From Tubulanus polymorphus (lineage: Eukaryota; Nemertea; Palaeonemertea; Tubulaniformes; Tubulanidae), in NCBI RefSeq assembly GCF_964204645.1, contig NC_134028.1:6861001-6925000 (forward strand): a DNA stretch of 64,000 nt, read 5' to 3'. The position numbers and the translations under genes were made by a program. This document shows, piece by piece, positions 20,928 to 33,760 of this stretch. The notes beneath the pieces were generated by a model. That model did not search any database. It saw only the letters and a list, made by a program, of their open reading frames with translations, and had not been told where the DNA came from. Within the stretch, counting starts at the first letter, position 1, and each line of letters starts with the position of its first letter.

Positions 20928-23519
20928 TTACTCGACGAATGCTCGAATCAACGCTTCGTAAAAATGTTCGTTCGTTAATTCCCCATCTCCATCGATATAA
21001 ATGGTTTTTGGCCCGTTGCAAGCATCCCATACGAGTTTGGAAGTGGGATTGTCGGTTATTGTAGATGGCTTCTCTCGGTTACCGATCCAAACGTAGATCA
21101 TCCTTTTCGGTTCTTGCATCGAACGGTTCAGAATCATTTCCGTGGATTTAACCCATTTTTCATCAGAAAAAGCCGATTGCGATCCCAACACAATGATGGC
21201 ATGACTATCGTCGACGGACTGTTCGATCATTTCCGCCGAAACCAGAGCATGAAATTGAGAGTCAATTTCGGATGTTATTTTGACCTCATTTAGCCTCATC
21301 ATTTGGTGTAAGATTTGAATGAATGGATTGCAAACCAGGTGACAAGCGGTACTCGCATGAACGACTGCCTCGGTTTTAAACCGACCACCTTGAAATATTC
21401 TCTCATCCAATATTTGCCTGTAGATGAAACTAGCTAAACATGGCCTGCCCGGGAATGCTGTGAGAAGATCTTTAGCCGCTTTAAACCTTATCGTCAGGTA
21501 TTCATTCAAACCTAGATGCCCCGATCCATGTTCGCATTGTAGAATATTCAACAAAAAATTCGTGCCGCTGATGGGCCAGTTATGCATGTCTGACTCGCGG
21601 TGCTTGATAAGTTCGACCAGTTTGTCTTTACTTCTTATGAATACGTCTCTAAGATGTAGTGTCTTCATTAGAAATTCCTTGTTGAACCGATAGACACTGT
21701 AAAATGATCTTTCTTCCGAGGTGGAGGGATTTCTTATCCTCGATGTTGCTGCTAAGTGACACGCCAAAAGATACAATCCTTCAGCTGATTCACGTCTACC
21801 CGATTCATGTAGCAGACTCGCCCATGCTATCACGATATCCCCAACACTAAACCGCTCAGTCTCCAAGCCATCAACAAAACATTCTACACATTCTTCATAT
21901 ACCTCGGACAAATCTTCGGCGTACAAGATATGAAGTATGCCTTCGATTCGTTTCATTCCTGGCACTTGTTTGATATGGTCGATCGCTTTTTTCAGACGTG
22001 GGTGCCCCGGAGACCTGCCCGGAAAACCTTGTAAAGAACAATAACGTATCCCATCGACGAGGTTGACCGCTGGCAAAAAACCGGCATGGTAGTTTCGTTC
22101 TGCAAAGGAAATAGTGTGAGAAAGGTGACATCCCATATACATGTAAGGCATCGCAACCATTCTCTAGATAGAGACTGCAAATCCCTGGTAGGCAATTGGT
22201 AATGGGTAATAGTTAGATTATGCACGACAAAAAAACGAAGACCTGCATCACATTAAACTGTCGCGACCGCTTTACATATTGTGTCAATGAACAAACAAGC
22301 CCCCTTATAACAATTCTACGGAGTGCATCAGGCATTGTCGTCGTTTATCATCGTGCGTTAGTAACACGGATATGGAATTTAGGAGGTGGTCATTGGAAGG
22401 AGAAAAAGCAAGTTTGACTCAAATATTTCGGGACATGAATCGTACAATCTGAGTTCGATACTTACTGACACTAGATTTTCCTTTCATTACTTGTAAAACC
22501 TGCACAATCGCCAGGCGGTAATGCGAAAAACTATCGCCCATCGCGATAGCTGTTTCGAGCAAGCGTTCAGCGTCGTCCAACAATTCATCTCGTGACATCA
22601 ATTCCCTAGCGATTGCTTGTAAATGGAAAAGCGCGCTGGAATAGTTCAAATCGAGCGTTGTTTGCGCTTTTTGCAAACACTGACTCAGATTCTCTCGATT
22701 CGGAGTACAATCAGCCAGTTTAACGCATCGCTTATTCTCCGGCCTGGTCGAGCTGTAACGCCGATATAACTGTACGAATAAGAGCCAACATCTCGATATA
22801 AAGTGCGGGAAATTGCTTTCATCGAGTTCGGATAGAACATCTCGTAAAATAGCCGTACCCTTGACTACTTCAATTTCAGGTTGGTCGGAATGGGGATTGA
22901 ATCGTTGATGCTTTCCGCCAACTGCTTTATCAAAAATTCTCCAAATCAGACGAACTAACTCGTACTTCCAGATGAGGACTCCTCGTTGCCGACGACGTCT
23001 CGGGTCGGTTCTCGCGCAGTATTCTATGAAACGTTCGTGTTTCTCAATAGCCCTGTACAGAAACCAGGGACCGTATCTTCGATAAGCATATCCGACGTTA
23101 GCCATCGCGTATTCCGTCGCTTCTTCGGTTTGCGAGTTTTTAAGTTTCCGCAGCATCTCGGACGCTTCCTCGCTGCGAAACTCTTCCCAGAAAACTATTC
23201 CCAAATCAACCATGGCCACGACGTTATCTGGTTCATCCGCCAAGACTCGTTGCAATTTTTCTATAGCATCCGACACATTTCCCATCTTGTATTCTAGAAA
23301 TGCCAGCAGGAGGATCGTGCGGTTTTCCAATTTCTTATATTCCGCGGACATTCCTTGCGGCGCGCGATCGGTAAAAAGCGATTCGTTCGATAGTTCGGCA
23401 GATTTTTCGTCTAAAAACGATTTTGTCAATACCGAAACACATTTACCATCGACTAAAAGATCCATATCGAAATGATTTGGATATCTCTTGAATTCTGATC
23501 GAATACTGCTTTGCGCCAT
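20928..23519 (-). CDS. TTC22-like: TTC22-like TPR protein with TIR-like C terminus
   Basis: Two exons: 23519-22466 and 22099-20928, joined through a GTAAGT donor (22465) and a TTTGCAG acceptor (22100). Phase agrees and gives about 741 aa. The first good ATG is at 23519 (MAQSS). The N terminus has the YPNHFDMDL block, like the start of vertebrate TTC22. Helical TPR pairs follow (e.g. AIEKLQRVLADEPDNVVAM, residues about 90-110) and continue past residue 350. The last 120 or so residues contain SAEMIEQSVDDSHAIIVLGS then SDEKWVKSTEMIL, resembling the second half of a TIR domain (the helix and strand after the BB loop). Known TPR-TIR proteins of invertebrates are thought to act in innate signalling; that role is inference here. 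The first half of a TIR fold, including the catalytic-type Glu region, is not obvious. Nearest neighbour is the retrotransposon 100 bp downstream. Confidence 0.7.
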
Positions 23520-23779
23520 CTTGCGATTATGAGCTCCCCTCTTCAATGATGAGCAAGTGACTTTGTTTTGAAAGGTTGGATCTCCACCTTACGATCTCGG
23601 CGATATCTACAGATTGCAATGTATATATATATTAGTATAATTACGATATCATTCGGAAATGCATATCATTCCGCTATTCAACGCCACCTTGTTTGTGCTT
23701 ACAAAACATAAAATGGCAAAATAGTACTTCAATATTCAACTCCTCCATGATAAACATTGTCAACCTCAAGGGATTCCAA

Positions 23780-24310
23780 CCCACTTCGTTTAAGCCGTTC
23801 CCCGCCGGGGGAAGCGAGTTCGGGACCGATATCGGACCCCTGGCAACGGAATTTTAGGTCACTTGACGGCGGACTGACGGAAAGTGAACGCATTAGCCCG
23901 CTGGGACGTTAGCCATAACGAGTTAGAATGCACCATTAGAAAACAATTAAAATGAAACAAGATTGTCCAGAGCACCCCTTGAAAGGCGCATCTTCAGTAT
24001 TAGAAGCGAAAGTGAAACTAGGTTATCTGTAGCACTCCCCAAACCTGTCTTACGAGAAAATGAAAGTAATACCATAGGCCCATTCAGAAATTGTTAGTGA
24101 ATGTTCAATTCTTTTTCAGAATCACAACCTCTCACATAGATAATTTGAAATCCGGGTTGAAGCACATTTTAACTCACCTCCGTAAACGAAATCGAAGCTC
24201 AGTCGCATTCAGAACAACGGCTGTATAAGACTACCTGGTACTCGCTATTTTCATCGCGCTACCCGGTACTGGGTATTCCCAGTACCGGGTAGCGCGATGA
24301 AACCGAGTAG
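23780..24310. repeat. Dispersed repeat family, copy 1
   Basis: Shares phrases with 41990-42380, 45000-45440, 48620-49080 and 55690-56340: GTGAACGC(A)ATAGCC, GGGCTAGAATGCAC, GAAAGTGAAACTAG, CTCACATAG and CTCCGTAAACGAAATCGAAG, in that order. It ends in a palindrome (about 24245-24299) around CTACCCGGTACTGGG. Not coding. Probably a non-autonomous mobile element. Confidence 0.65.
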
Positions 24311-24318
24311 TCTTAGCC

Positions 24319-24424
24319 TTTTAGGAGTCTGTAAAAAAAGAATTTGCACCATTGTGGCTGATTCGGGCAATGTAAAAAAAAAAAACAATAAATGGTGCAA
24401 ATTCTTTTTTACAGACTCCTAAAA
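24319..24424. repeat. Foldback element, 34-bp arms
   Basis: TTTTAGGAGTCTGTAAAAAA through GAATTTGCACCAT (24319-24352) pairs nearly perfectly with 24392-24424. The 40-bp loop includes an A-run. A typical small hairpin MITE. Confidence 0.8.
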
Positions 24425-25937
24425 CACGAAGGTACAGAGCCGCAACTTTCAGCGACCTTGACACCAAACACGTGAACTATCTAGGTGCGCGAATGTTGTT
24501 ATGACGTCATAATACTCTAAATAAACAACACCGCGCGGTCTCGCGATACGCGCGTGGAAGGATCTAAAATCTATTCTGCGATGTATTTTAAATAATATTT
24601 ATAAAAGAATCCATTTAAAGACTATAGATAACATATAAAACATAAAATTAATTGAAAGCAACATCGCTGGAAGATTAGTTTTAAAAATTTGATTGGTGTC
24701 AATCATCAATTACCGCTAATTTACATTGTCACCATGCCTACGAAATGAAGTAATTTTTCTTGTGGGGTCTCAACAACTAAATCAGGGTGGCGTAGGCATG
24801 GTAACAATGTTCAAATCCAACAAATTTGACAAAATGGAGGATTTTCTCTCTCATTCAACTGGACTTAAGGAGTCTTTTTGCCAATCCATCTAATTGGTAC
24901 AGAACTGGAAATATATCGGATATTCAGTTGTTGTCCGCGATGTTTGGCATTCTGTTAAGACATAAATGAGGTATGTACCCCAAAAAGTAAGCAAAATATC
25001 CAAGAAAAACAGGTCTCATCAATTAATAAATAGACATTAGTACTACTACTCTTCTGTCGCATCGAATCGGAACCTGATTCCCGAAGCAGCCAAGGTCCTA
25101 ACGAGAAGAATAAACGAAACAAATGTAAGTGTCCTGCACTCAATTCTACGGTGTCTAATTATCTTCAAGTGTCTACTCCATCCACACTTTAATGTAGTCT
25201 ACAAAAACATGGACAAGCGATACTTTAGTAGATTAGGTTCTCATCAAACAATCTACTGGGGGTTGAGTGTACGTGTAGGTAGTGTACTCACTGCTACTTA
25301 TCTTATTTTTAGGAAACATTTTTGACAGACCACCTATCTACTAGTGTCGAATGATTTTTCCATGGACCCGAAAAGTAGGCCTAGGCCTCGTCGTAAGACG
25401 GTAGGCTATTCATGTCATTTATTTACATAACTATGAAGTCTTGAAATAAATTTCCACATGCAATTTTTTTATTTCAAAGGCAATGTTTTTTTTTTTCAGA
25501 GAGTTCAGCCTGTTACAGGAACCCGAACAATGCTAATTTAGAGGTCAACTTGTGACTAGATAAGCCAGGTTTACAGGATTGGAGATGATAAAAAGTGAGT
25601 AGGCCTCACTGACTGAATGGTAAATACATCATCTGTAGTCATCGCTGCTGTATTGAATCATTTAACTTTCAGCAATCAATTGATTTTTTTGTTTGCTTTT
25701 ATTCATTTTTAGGTGATGCAGATATCAAGTACAAGGGCATGAAGTTGAATCTTTAAACTGGGGATTGTCAAGATTTTACTTGTTTCCATCTTTTCACTTT
25801 GATGTTTGAATAAATCTAAACATATAAAAGAGCTTTTTCTTATGCGTATTCTTGAAGTCGTGAATTCCTATTCATTCCTACTAACAGAAGAAAATAAGAG
25901 AAGCTTCGTCTACACTTGCATCTTATACCGAGGTTAT

Positions 25938-26287
25938 GCGTCTACACTAAGCTCGCAACACGGGTTGAATGCAAAAAGCCAGGTTTTTGAAAAAGGAGTT
26001 ATATAACCTATTGAGAATTGAACCTATGTTCACGAAAAACTCTACAGGGCCCAGTTTCACGAAAAAGTTTAAGCCTAAAACGGTTAAGTTTGAATTGTTG
26101 TCCTCATTCAAAACATGAAGTACCCAATAGCAATTACACCAAAAATTTGAGTTTAACTCTTTTGTGAAACTGAGACCAGATGTGGATTCAATTACTGGAG
26201 CTAAATAAGTGTAGATGCAGCCCTGCAAACGCTGGGTACATATGAACCCGCATACTTTGAAACCCGGGTTCAACGAGCTGTAGACGT
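25938..26287. repeat. Inverted-repeat element containing a second foldback
   Basis: The outer arms GCGTCTACACTAAGCTCG and, inverted, ACGTCTACAGCTCGTTG (26261-26287) also share CGGGTTGAA. Inside, GGGCCCAGTTTCACGAAAAA (26047) is inverted at 26150-26177 (TTTTGTGAAACTGAGACC). Two nested inverted-repeat units, neither coding. Confidence 0.6.
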
Positions 26288-26834
26288 GTTAATATATATC
26301 GCAGTCAGAAAAAGAAGCAAATTGAAAGTACATCAATCTTTTATTTCCAACCTAAAACAATGAGACAGAAGGTTTGAATGCAACAAGCCATTTGAGCAAT
26401 TGCGGTTACTAATTTGTAAAATGTATTGATATGATATGGAAGGCCAACTGCTGAATTCCATGGGTACCATCAGAACCAAATGCACGCTACTTGCCATCTA
26501 CCTGAAATAAACAAATGTCAATATTATGTTATAAACAAATAAATATGAAAAAAATGCAAATTTCTGCTTGATACAACTTACATTTGAATGGGAAAATCGG
26601 TTATAAAATATCTGCTATGTCTGACAAATAACTGACGAATCCTATAAAACAAAAAATATATTATCTTTAAAATAAAATTAACAATTCAAAGATTTTTGGC
26701 AATCTTCCAATACAATTAACATAGGTCCCTAGTAGGCCTACGCTAAACACTTACTGAGCCAGACAACCTGATATCCTTTCAAACAAAACTGAATTCGACA
26801 TTAGATGTGAGATGCGTGAAAATGAGCCATAGGC

Positions 26835-27104
26835 TGGTTTTCCACGAGAAACAGATCAATCAAATTTATTTCCCTTTAGCCGTTTCCACAACAAGGGTGC
26901 GGCACTGTTGGACAGGACAGACACACATTTTCGAGTCTGTATTAATCAATTGTTTACTGTGACAGCGCAGTAATTAGTCAGAATTTTCAGGGAAATCCCC
27001 TACAAAAATGGCCCCACCACCCGAAGACCTGCACACAAATTTCTGTGTCAGAGCCAAAATTGAGGTAACGCCTGCGCTTTTACGCCTTTCTCGTGGAAAA
27101 TCCT
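26835..27104. repeat. MITE-like element with GGTTTTCCACGAGAAA ends
   Basis: GGTTTTCCACGAGAAA at the left and TTTCTCGTGGAAAATCC at the right are inverted copies about 270 bp apart. The interior is non-coding. Confidence 0.6.
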
Positions 27105-27681
27105 AGTTTAGACATATTACGCAACGAATTCAATATTTCCTTATGCCAAATGATTACTCTCATAACAGTCCTTCATTTCAGGATTCAATAAGTCTCAGTA
27201 TGTGTTTTATAGACTGTGGCACTAGTCCAATTACAATAATTTTCGAATTTGGTCCGCAGTTTACGATTAGGCCTAACTTGATGACGCAAATTCTAAGTCA
27301 ACTCGTAATAGGGAGTACACATTCTATATATCAAAATTGACAGGAGAACAAGATCTAATTACGTATGTTTTCAGATTTCGAATGAACCCAATTATATTCG
27401 GGTTAAAGTCATCAAAATTAATAAGGTAAAAACGCTAGCTCATAAAATTAGTTTTGAAGTAGTACGAGAAACTGGGAATATCTCACTTATTTCCAATGCC
27501 ATATAGACATATAAGGTATCATTCGATTCGTTTTTAGATGGGTTTTAATACTATTGGGTATTTGGATGACTGAACTGTCTATTCTACCTTAAATTCTTCC
27601 AAAACTTTGAGATTTCGGAGGCCCAAAACCGGCAAAATGACAAAATTACTTGATTGATGTCTGTCTGCAGAGTTTCCAGAA

Positions 27682-27750
27682 CCTGTCATGTCAGGTCTCG
27701 AGACCTGACATGACAGGTCCGACAGGTCCGACCTGTCATGTCAGGTCCCG
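27682..27750. repeat. Left subterminal palindrome
   Basis: AACCTGTCATGTCAGGTCTC is followed by its inverted copy GAGACCTGACATGACAGGTC and then a further ACCTGTCATGTCAGGTC. The matching right-end block is at 34093-34149. These look like multiple binding sites for one dyad-recognising protein (inference). Confidence 0.7.
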
Positions 27751-28619
27751 AAAAAACCCAAACTCACGACTATATTTGACGAAACTGCGGAATGTCTTGG
27801 CATGTGCTAGACGAATGGAAGAACATTTGTGGACGAATATCGAGTTAGATAGACTTTAACTTTAACTTTATCCCATTGCTCCAAATGATTACAAAAGTTA
27901 TATTCAATGAAATATCAACATCAATACAGGAGAGTACTTAAGACATTTCTTCCCGGGACATTTTTACCTACATTCGTACAAAATACCTCCCGGACCTAAA
28001 TCAAGGGTTTAACCGGGAATGGAGTCATTATTTTAGACTTGATTGCTGTCGATTTCTTTTTGTTCCTTGGTTTTATAACTTTTCAATAAAAATCCTGTTT
28101 CTTATATTATACTGTTGCTTTGTTGTTGATGGGTATACATTTCTTTACGAATTCCTCGTCAGGTAAATTGTTAGCGATAACGACATCTCAAGTACAGTGA
28201 GAGTCGGCCGTGATAATTGAGGATTGTCGATCACCAGGCATATACCACTTAAGCCCTAGTGCATTATGTACTATTATTTATGAAAATAAATAAATTAATT
28301 AAGTTAGTGTTGTAAAACTGCATTCATTCATTGAGTTGCAATTCATGAACAGTTAGTGAAATATGCCCTTTATCTAAATTGAACCCTAAAATGAAACAAT
28401 TGATTTCTGCGACGATGACTATATAGAGGAGTATCCAGTTTTGGACGATGACAATTTACTACGAAGAGCCGCCCGTGTGTGTGTCAGGATCGTTTGAAAT
28501 CGCTAGAACTTCCACAATTTCACCTGGATTAGATTGGAACAGAGTCAAGCGCACGACGATACGAATTGTCACAGATATACAACTAGCCGTGCACCATGAC
28601 TGGTGAAAAAGAGGTAATT

Positions 28620-30214
28620 TGAAGAATTTAGTTAGAATGGTTAGCAATTGATATTATACTCATTACTATAAAGAGTCTATAAAAAGTAAAGTTTTTATTC
28701 ATTTTATCAGTTCTAATGCAGACCTGTCACCTCAGGTCTCGAGTAGCTCTGCAAATTGGCGCGCGTTGCAGTATGAGGTCTTGCGTCATAATAATTGTTT
28801 TATAGTAATTTAAGATTAACTATATCTATAGTTAGCAATTGATATTATATTCATAATTATAAAGAGGTCATAAAAATTCATAAAAAGTAAAGTTTTTATA
28901 TATTATTTATATATAAAGAGTCTATAAAAAGTAAAAGTTTTATTCATGTTATCAGTTTTAGTGCAGACCTGTCACCACAGGTCTCGAGAAGCTCTGCAAA
29001 ATGGCGCACGTTGCCGCCGTATGAGGTCTCGCTTCAAAATCATTGTTTTATAGTAACTTTAGATTTAATCTATCTTTGATTAGCAATTGATGTTATACTC
29101 ATTACTATATATAGGTTATAAAAAGTAAAGTTTTTATTCGTTTCATCACTTTTCAAGCAGACCTGTCACCACAGGTCCCGAGAAGCTCTGCAAAATGGCG
29201 CACGTTGCCGTATGAGGTCCCGCTTCAAAATCATTGTTTTATAGTAACTTAAGATTTAATCTATCTTTGATTAGCAATTGATGTTATACTCATTACTATA
29301 TATAGGTTATAAAAAGTAAAGTTTTTATTCATTTCATCACTTTTCAAGCAGACCTGTCACCACAGGTCCCGAGAAGCTCTGCAAAATGGCGCACGTTGCC
29401 GTATGAGGTCTCGCTTCAAAATCATTGTTTTATAGTAACTTTAGATTTAATCTTTCTACGGTTAGCAATTGATGTTATACTCATTACTATATATAGGTTA
29501 TAAAAAGTAAAGTTTTTATTCATTTCATCAGTTTTAGTGCAGACCTGTCACCACAGGTCCCGAGAAGCTCTGCAAAATGGCGCACGTTGCCGTATGAGGT
29601 CTCGCTTCAAAATCATTGTTTTATAGTAACTTTAGATTTAATCTTTCTACGGTTAGCAATTGATGTTATACTCATTACTATATATAGGTTATAAAAAGTA
29701 AAGTTTTTATTCATTTCATCAGTTTTAGTGCAGACCTGTCGCCACTGGTCCCGAGAAGCTCTGCAAAATGGCGCACGTTGCCGTATGAGGTCCCGCTTCA
29801 AAATCATTGTTTTATAGTAACTTAAGATTTAATCTTTCTACGGTTAGCAATTGATGTTATACTCATTACTATATATAGGTTATAAAAAGTAAAGTTTTTA
29901 TTCATGTTATCAGTTTTAGTGCAGACCTGTCACCACAGGTCCCGAGAAGCTCTGCAAAATGGCTCACGTTGCCGTATGAGGTCTCGCTTCAAAATCATTG
30001 TTTTATAGTAACTTTAGATTTAATCTATCTTTGATTAGCAATTGATGTTATACTCATTACTATATATAGGTTATAAAAAGTAAAGTTTTTATTCATTTCA
30101 TCACTTTTCAAGCAGACCTGTCACCACAGGTCCCGAGAAGCTCTGCAAAATGGCGCACGTTGCCGTATGAGGTCTCGCTTCAAAATCATTGTTTTATAGT
30201 AACTTTAGATTTAA
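28620..30214. repeat. About 190-bp tandem array, eight units
   Basis: Units start at GACCTGTCACC(A/T)CAGGTC at about 28720, 28968, 29158, 29350, 29541, 29732, 29924 and 30117. Spacing is 190-193 bp, with the first unit longer. Each unit carries AAAATGGCGCACGTTGCCGT, GTTTTATAGTAACTTTAGAT and TAAAAAGTAAAGTTTTTATT. Inner units are the most alike. The conserved start is a variant of the dyad found at the element ends. Confidence 0.9.
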
Positions 30215-33200
30215 CAATTTGCGTCGAATTAATCATGTCCGACAGTTACGTGGCTGGCTAAATAGTCAGTCACAAGAACAAATCAACAACCGAATTCGTC
30301 GCGATATTTTTTTTCTGGACGTGATGAGCCCAGTAAAACACGTGTTTGTCATGCGACTGATCGTCCACTTGTGGAACCAGAAGATAAATCGGCAGCTGAT
30401 TGCCGAAATAGAAAAGTGCAGCGATTTGCCGACATCTTTTGATGATTTTGGTCGGATTAAAATAAATGGTAATGTAAACTACCATCTTTAGTCGATAGAT
30501 ATCGATGACATTTCTATAACCCAGACCATAATCAATTTTGCAGCTTATACCGAACCAGCCGAAAACGACCTGAACGCCGAAAATGACGAACAACAACGAA
30601 GCGACGTCACCAACGACATGCCAAACGATTGTAAGTTCCGTGAATTTGTGATGTTGAGGGCTTTTCAATAGATACCGGAGTTACTTAAACAAACAATTCT
30701 TGCAGCTTCTATGGAACGAGACCCAGAACCAGCCGAAAACGACCTGAACGCCGAAAATGACGAACAACAACGTAGCGACGTCACCAACGACATGCCAAAC
30801 GATTGTAAGCTCCGTGAATTTGTGATGTTGAGGGCTTTTCAATAGATACCGGAGTTACTTAAACAAACAATTTTGCAGCTTCTATGGAACGAGACCCAGA
30901 ACCAGCCGAAAACGACCTGAACGCCGAAAATGACGAACAACAACGAAGCGACGTCACCAACGACATGCCAAACGATTGTAAGTTCCGTGAATTTGTGATG
31001 TTGAGGGCTTTTCAATAGATACCGGAGTTACTTAAACAAACAATTTTGCAGCTTCTATGGAACGAGACCCAGAACCAGCCGAAAACGACCTGAACGCCGA
31101 AAATGATGAACAACAACGAAGCGACGTCGCCAACGACATGCCAAACGATTGTAAGTTCCGTGAATTTGTGATATTGAGTGTTGCGAGAATGTGATCAGTT
31201 TAATGAGTAAAATCAATCCGTTTGCAGGGAATGATGGATTCGACGAAGCGGAGCTTGAGAGAGCGTGTCGAGAGTCACTGCATGAATCGAAAGAGCGATA
31301 TCTACACGAAAAACGATTGGAAGAGTTGGTGGAATTCCATAAATTGAGGATAATCCCGGTTGCAGATGACGGTAGCTGTTTCTTTTCTGCAGTGATTACC
31401 CAACTCAATAGAGAAGGGTTAGATCTAACTGCCAACGAATTGCGGCAAATGGTAGTTGCCTACTTACGAGATAATAGATTTATTTCAGTACGTGCTTGAT
31501 GTTGTGTCTGCGATAGACATTTGTTCTATTTCGATTTGTTAAAAAAGGGAAACGGCCGATATACTAGTATTTATATGTACGCGACTGCTACTTTCCAGAA
31601 TGGGATAGATAGATACGACTTTTTAGAAAATAACACCACGTGGGATGAATATCTCCGAGATATGAGTTGTCCGACAACATGGGCTGATGCGTTAGTAGTG
31701 AGAGCTACATCGGATACGTTAAAGAGAAGGCTCATGATATACTCGAGTAGGGCGAATTCTACCATAACAGCCGTTGAACCCGAAGAGGGTGATGAACGCT
31801 GTCCAATAAATATCGGACACATACAGGAATTCCATTATGTTGGTCTTGCAAAGAAAAAATATGTCCCTAAAAGAACTATTTCGACTGAAAACCAACGGAA
31901 GACAACATTGCGGCAAAAACCGGTAGCAAAGGTAATGTCGTTCTACCTTCCGCAAAAAAGCAAATCGAATATTGAAACTATCTGTATGTGCATGTATTTT
32001 GAAATAATATTCATGTTTATTCACAGAGGAAAAGCGTGAATTTCGTTTACTCTTCGCCAAAACGTAAATCACGGAAGCGCAGCCCTGGAATCTACTGTGT
32101 GTGCAGGAAACCAGATGACGGAAGGTATAATTTGATGTACATTTCTTGAAATAATTGCAACAACTTAACATATCACTGGTTGAACGAATTCAGACATATT
32201 CAGAGTTCTGGTTTATTCCATTTCAGACAGTATATAGCATGCGAAAAATGCGATGCATGGTTCCATCCTGCCTGTATCGGTTTGGAGGAAGAGTCGTCTC
32301 TTGAAGAAATGGATTTCTCCTGCGAAAACTGTAGAGCGGTAACGAACTCATCATTTTATTATGTACAACTCTTTTTTAATCATGCCGGTATCTATCTCAT
32401 TGGTCAATATGTTTTCTTTTAGGTTCCATTGGCATTTCTTATTACTCAAGTGAGTGTTTGCAAACTGAAATACACGCATAATCGACGCGTATGATAGATT
32501 CATATATCATAACATAAGATTTATTTTCGTTTAAGATTGAACATCTCAATGAGAGGATATTGGTAACGATGAATGCCCCCATCGACAGGTATGTAAATTA
32601 CTCGGCATAAAATCGAAGATAGAAGAATTGAATTAGTATTCAAGCTATTTACCCATATTTTGTATGATTCATCTTGTTTGCAGTGACAAACCTGAGCATA
32701 GACGGCACGTTGAATTTCTTTCGAAAAGACAAGATAGGCCAGAACATGGTTTGAAGGGGTTTGGAGCTGTATCTAATATCTTGAACAATATTTGGCTAAT
32801 TTGGTCGAGAAAAGGTTCATCGATAAAAGGTTGGTAATTCGTATTTATCGAATATGGTCGGTGTTTGTAACAACTGTATCAACGATCAATTTCCGATTTC
32901 CAGCGCTCCGTATACAACTATGTATTTCTCAGTAAAGCCAAGACATTCAATGGATCTTGAAGCAGCATTTCGAGCCGATTCGATGTAAGTACTGGTGCTA
33001 CGAGTAATTCTTAAATTCCAATGATCTTGTTTCAGCCAAATCGATGGTCATGTTTACTTTTATTTTCAGGAGCGCCGTTTACTACATTAACGATGTAATC
33101 AAGAAGGAGATTGTGAACACATTGGTGATGAGGTATCGAAATATCTCATACCAAGGAAGTGACAATTTAGGTCGTCGTACTGAGGCGAAAAAGTACGCCA

Positions 33201-33247
33201 TCGTACTACAACTAATGAAGAAATTCTTTAACGATGATTTTTTGTAA
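30215..33247 (+). CDS. OTU cysteine protease / PHD-finger protein
   Basis: Spliced gene; exons with good borders are first exon to 30468, then 30544-30630, 30706-30804, 30879-30977, 31052-31150, 31228-31487, 31599-31931, 32027-32124, 32227-32338, and weaker ones to a stop at 33247. Four short exons are tandem copies (DLNAENDEQQ repeat, acidic). The OTU domain starts in the exon at 31228: ADDGSCFFSAV holds the catalytic Asp and Cys, and the next exon has GHIQEFHYVGL with the His. A C4HC3 PHD finger follows: CVCRKPDDG, then CEKCDAWFHPAC, then CENC. OTU proteases remove ubiquitin; PHD fingers read histone tails. The start codon is not certain. The last exons (from 32690) have an in-frame stop in one reading and may be decayed. 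The fold pairing is seen; the function is inference. Confidence 0.7.
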
Positions 33248-33379
33248 CAAATACCCAAATACATGCTTTTAACCGTATAAAATGTTATCATAAGATACTT
33301 ACATTAATGAATTGAGTTCATAATAATCATAAATTCCTACTCAAATGATTGTAAGCAAGTAAGTCAAATTAGAAAGTCA

Positions 33380-33760
33380 GTTTCATGTTTTATTATTGTA
33401 AAAAGCATTCCCGTGTATATTTTCATGTTTTAATATTGTAAAAAGCATTCTACTTTGTATTTTCATGTTTTCCTGTATATTTTCATGTTTTAATATTGTA
33501 AAAAGCATTCTCCTTTGTATTTTCATGTTTTCCTGTATATTTTCATGTTTTAATATTGTAAAAAGCATTCTCCTTTGTATTTTCATGCTTTCCTGTATAT
33601 TTTGATGTTTTAATATTGTAAAAAGCATTCTACTTTGTATTTTCATGTTTTCCTGTATATTTTCATGTTTCAATATTGTAAAGAGCATTCCCCTGTATAT
33701 TTTCATGTTTTAATATTGTAAAGAGCATTCCCCTGCATATTTTCATGCTTCATTATTGTA
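33380..33760. repeat. Minisatellite, about 60-bp units
   Basis: TTTTCATGTTTTAATATTGT followed by AAAAAGCATTCTCCTTTGTA and TTTTCATGTTTTCCTGTATA is repeated about six times, with shorter variants at the right. A long minus-strand ORF over it is an artefact of the repeat. Confidence 0.85.

Larger units (their letters stand above)
23520..27658. other. Non-coding interval with foldback elements
   Basis: No convincing exon in either strand. The short ORFs at 24955-26273 overlap inverted repeats and show no family signature. It holds a copy of the GAAAGTGAAACTAGATTATC dispersed repeat and four separate inverted-repeat elements, listed individually. Confidence 0.5.

Noticed and set aside
22419-23546. 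Upstream TTG start for the TPR gene
   Set aside because: The extra nine codons begin at TTG; the first ATG (23519) is the sensible start. The 3' end of this frame also runs into the intron.
28620-30214. CRISPR array
   Set aside because: Units of about 190 bp are homologous throughout, with no short repeats and unique spacers; a eukaryotic satellite context.
30270-30668. 132-codon minus-strand ORF opposite the OTU gene
   Set aside because: Antisense shadow of the first exon and repeat exons; no family pattern.
33383-33706. 107-codon minus-strand ORF with MKIQRRMLFTILKHENIQ repeats
   Set aside because: It is the minisatellite read in one frame. No start context and no neighbour support.
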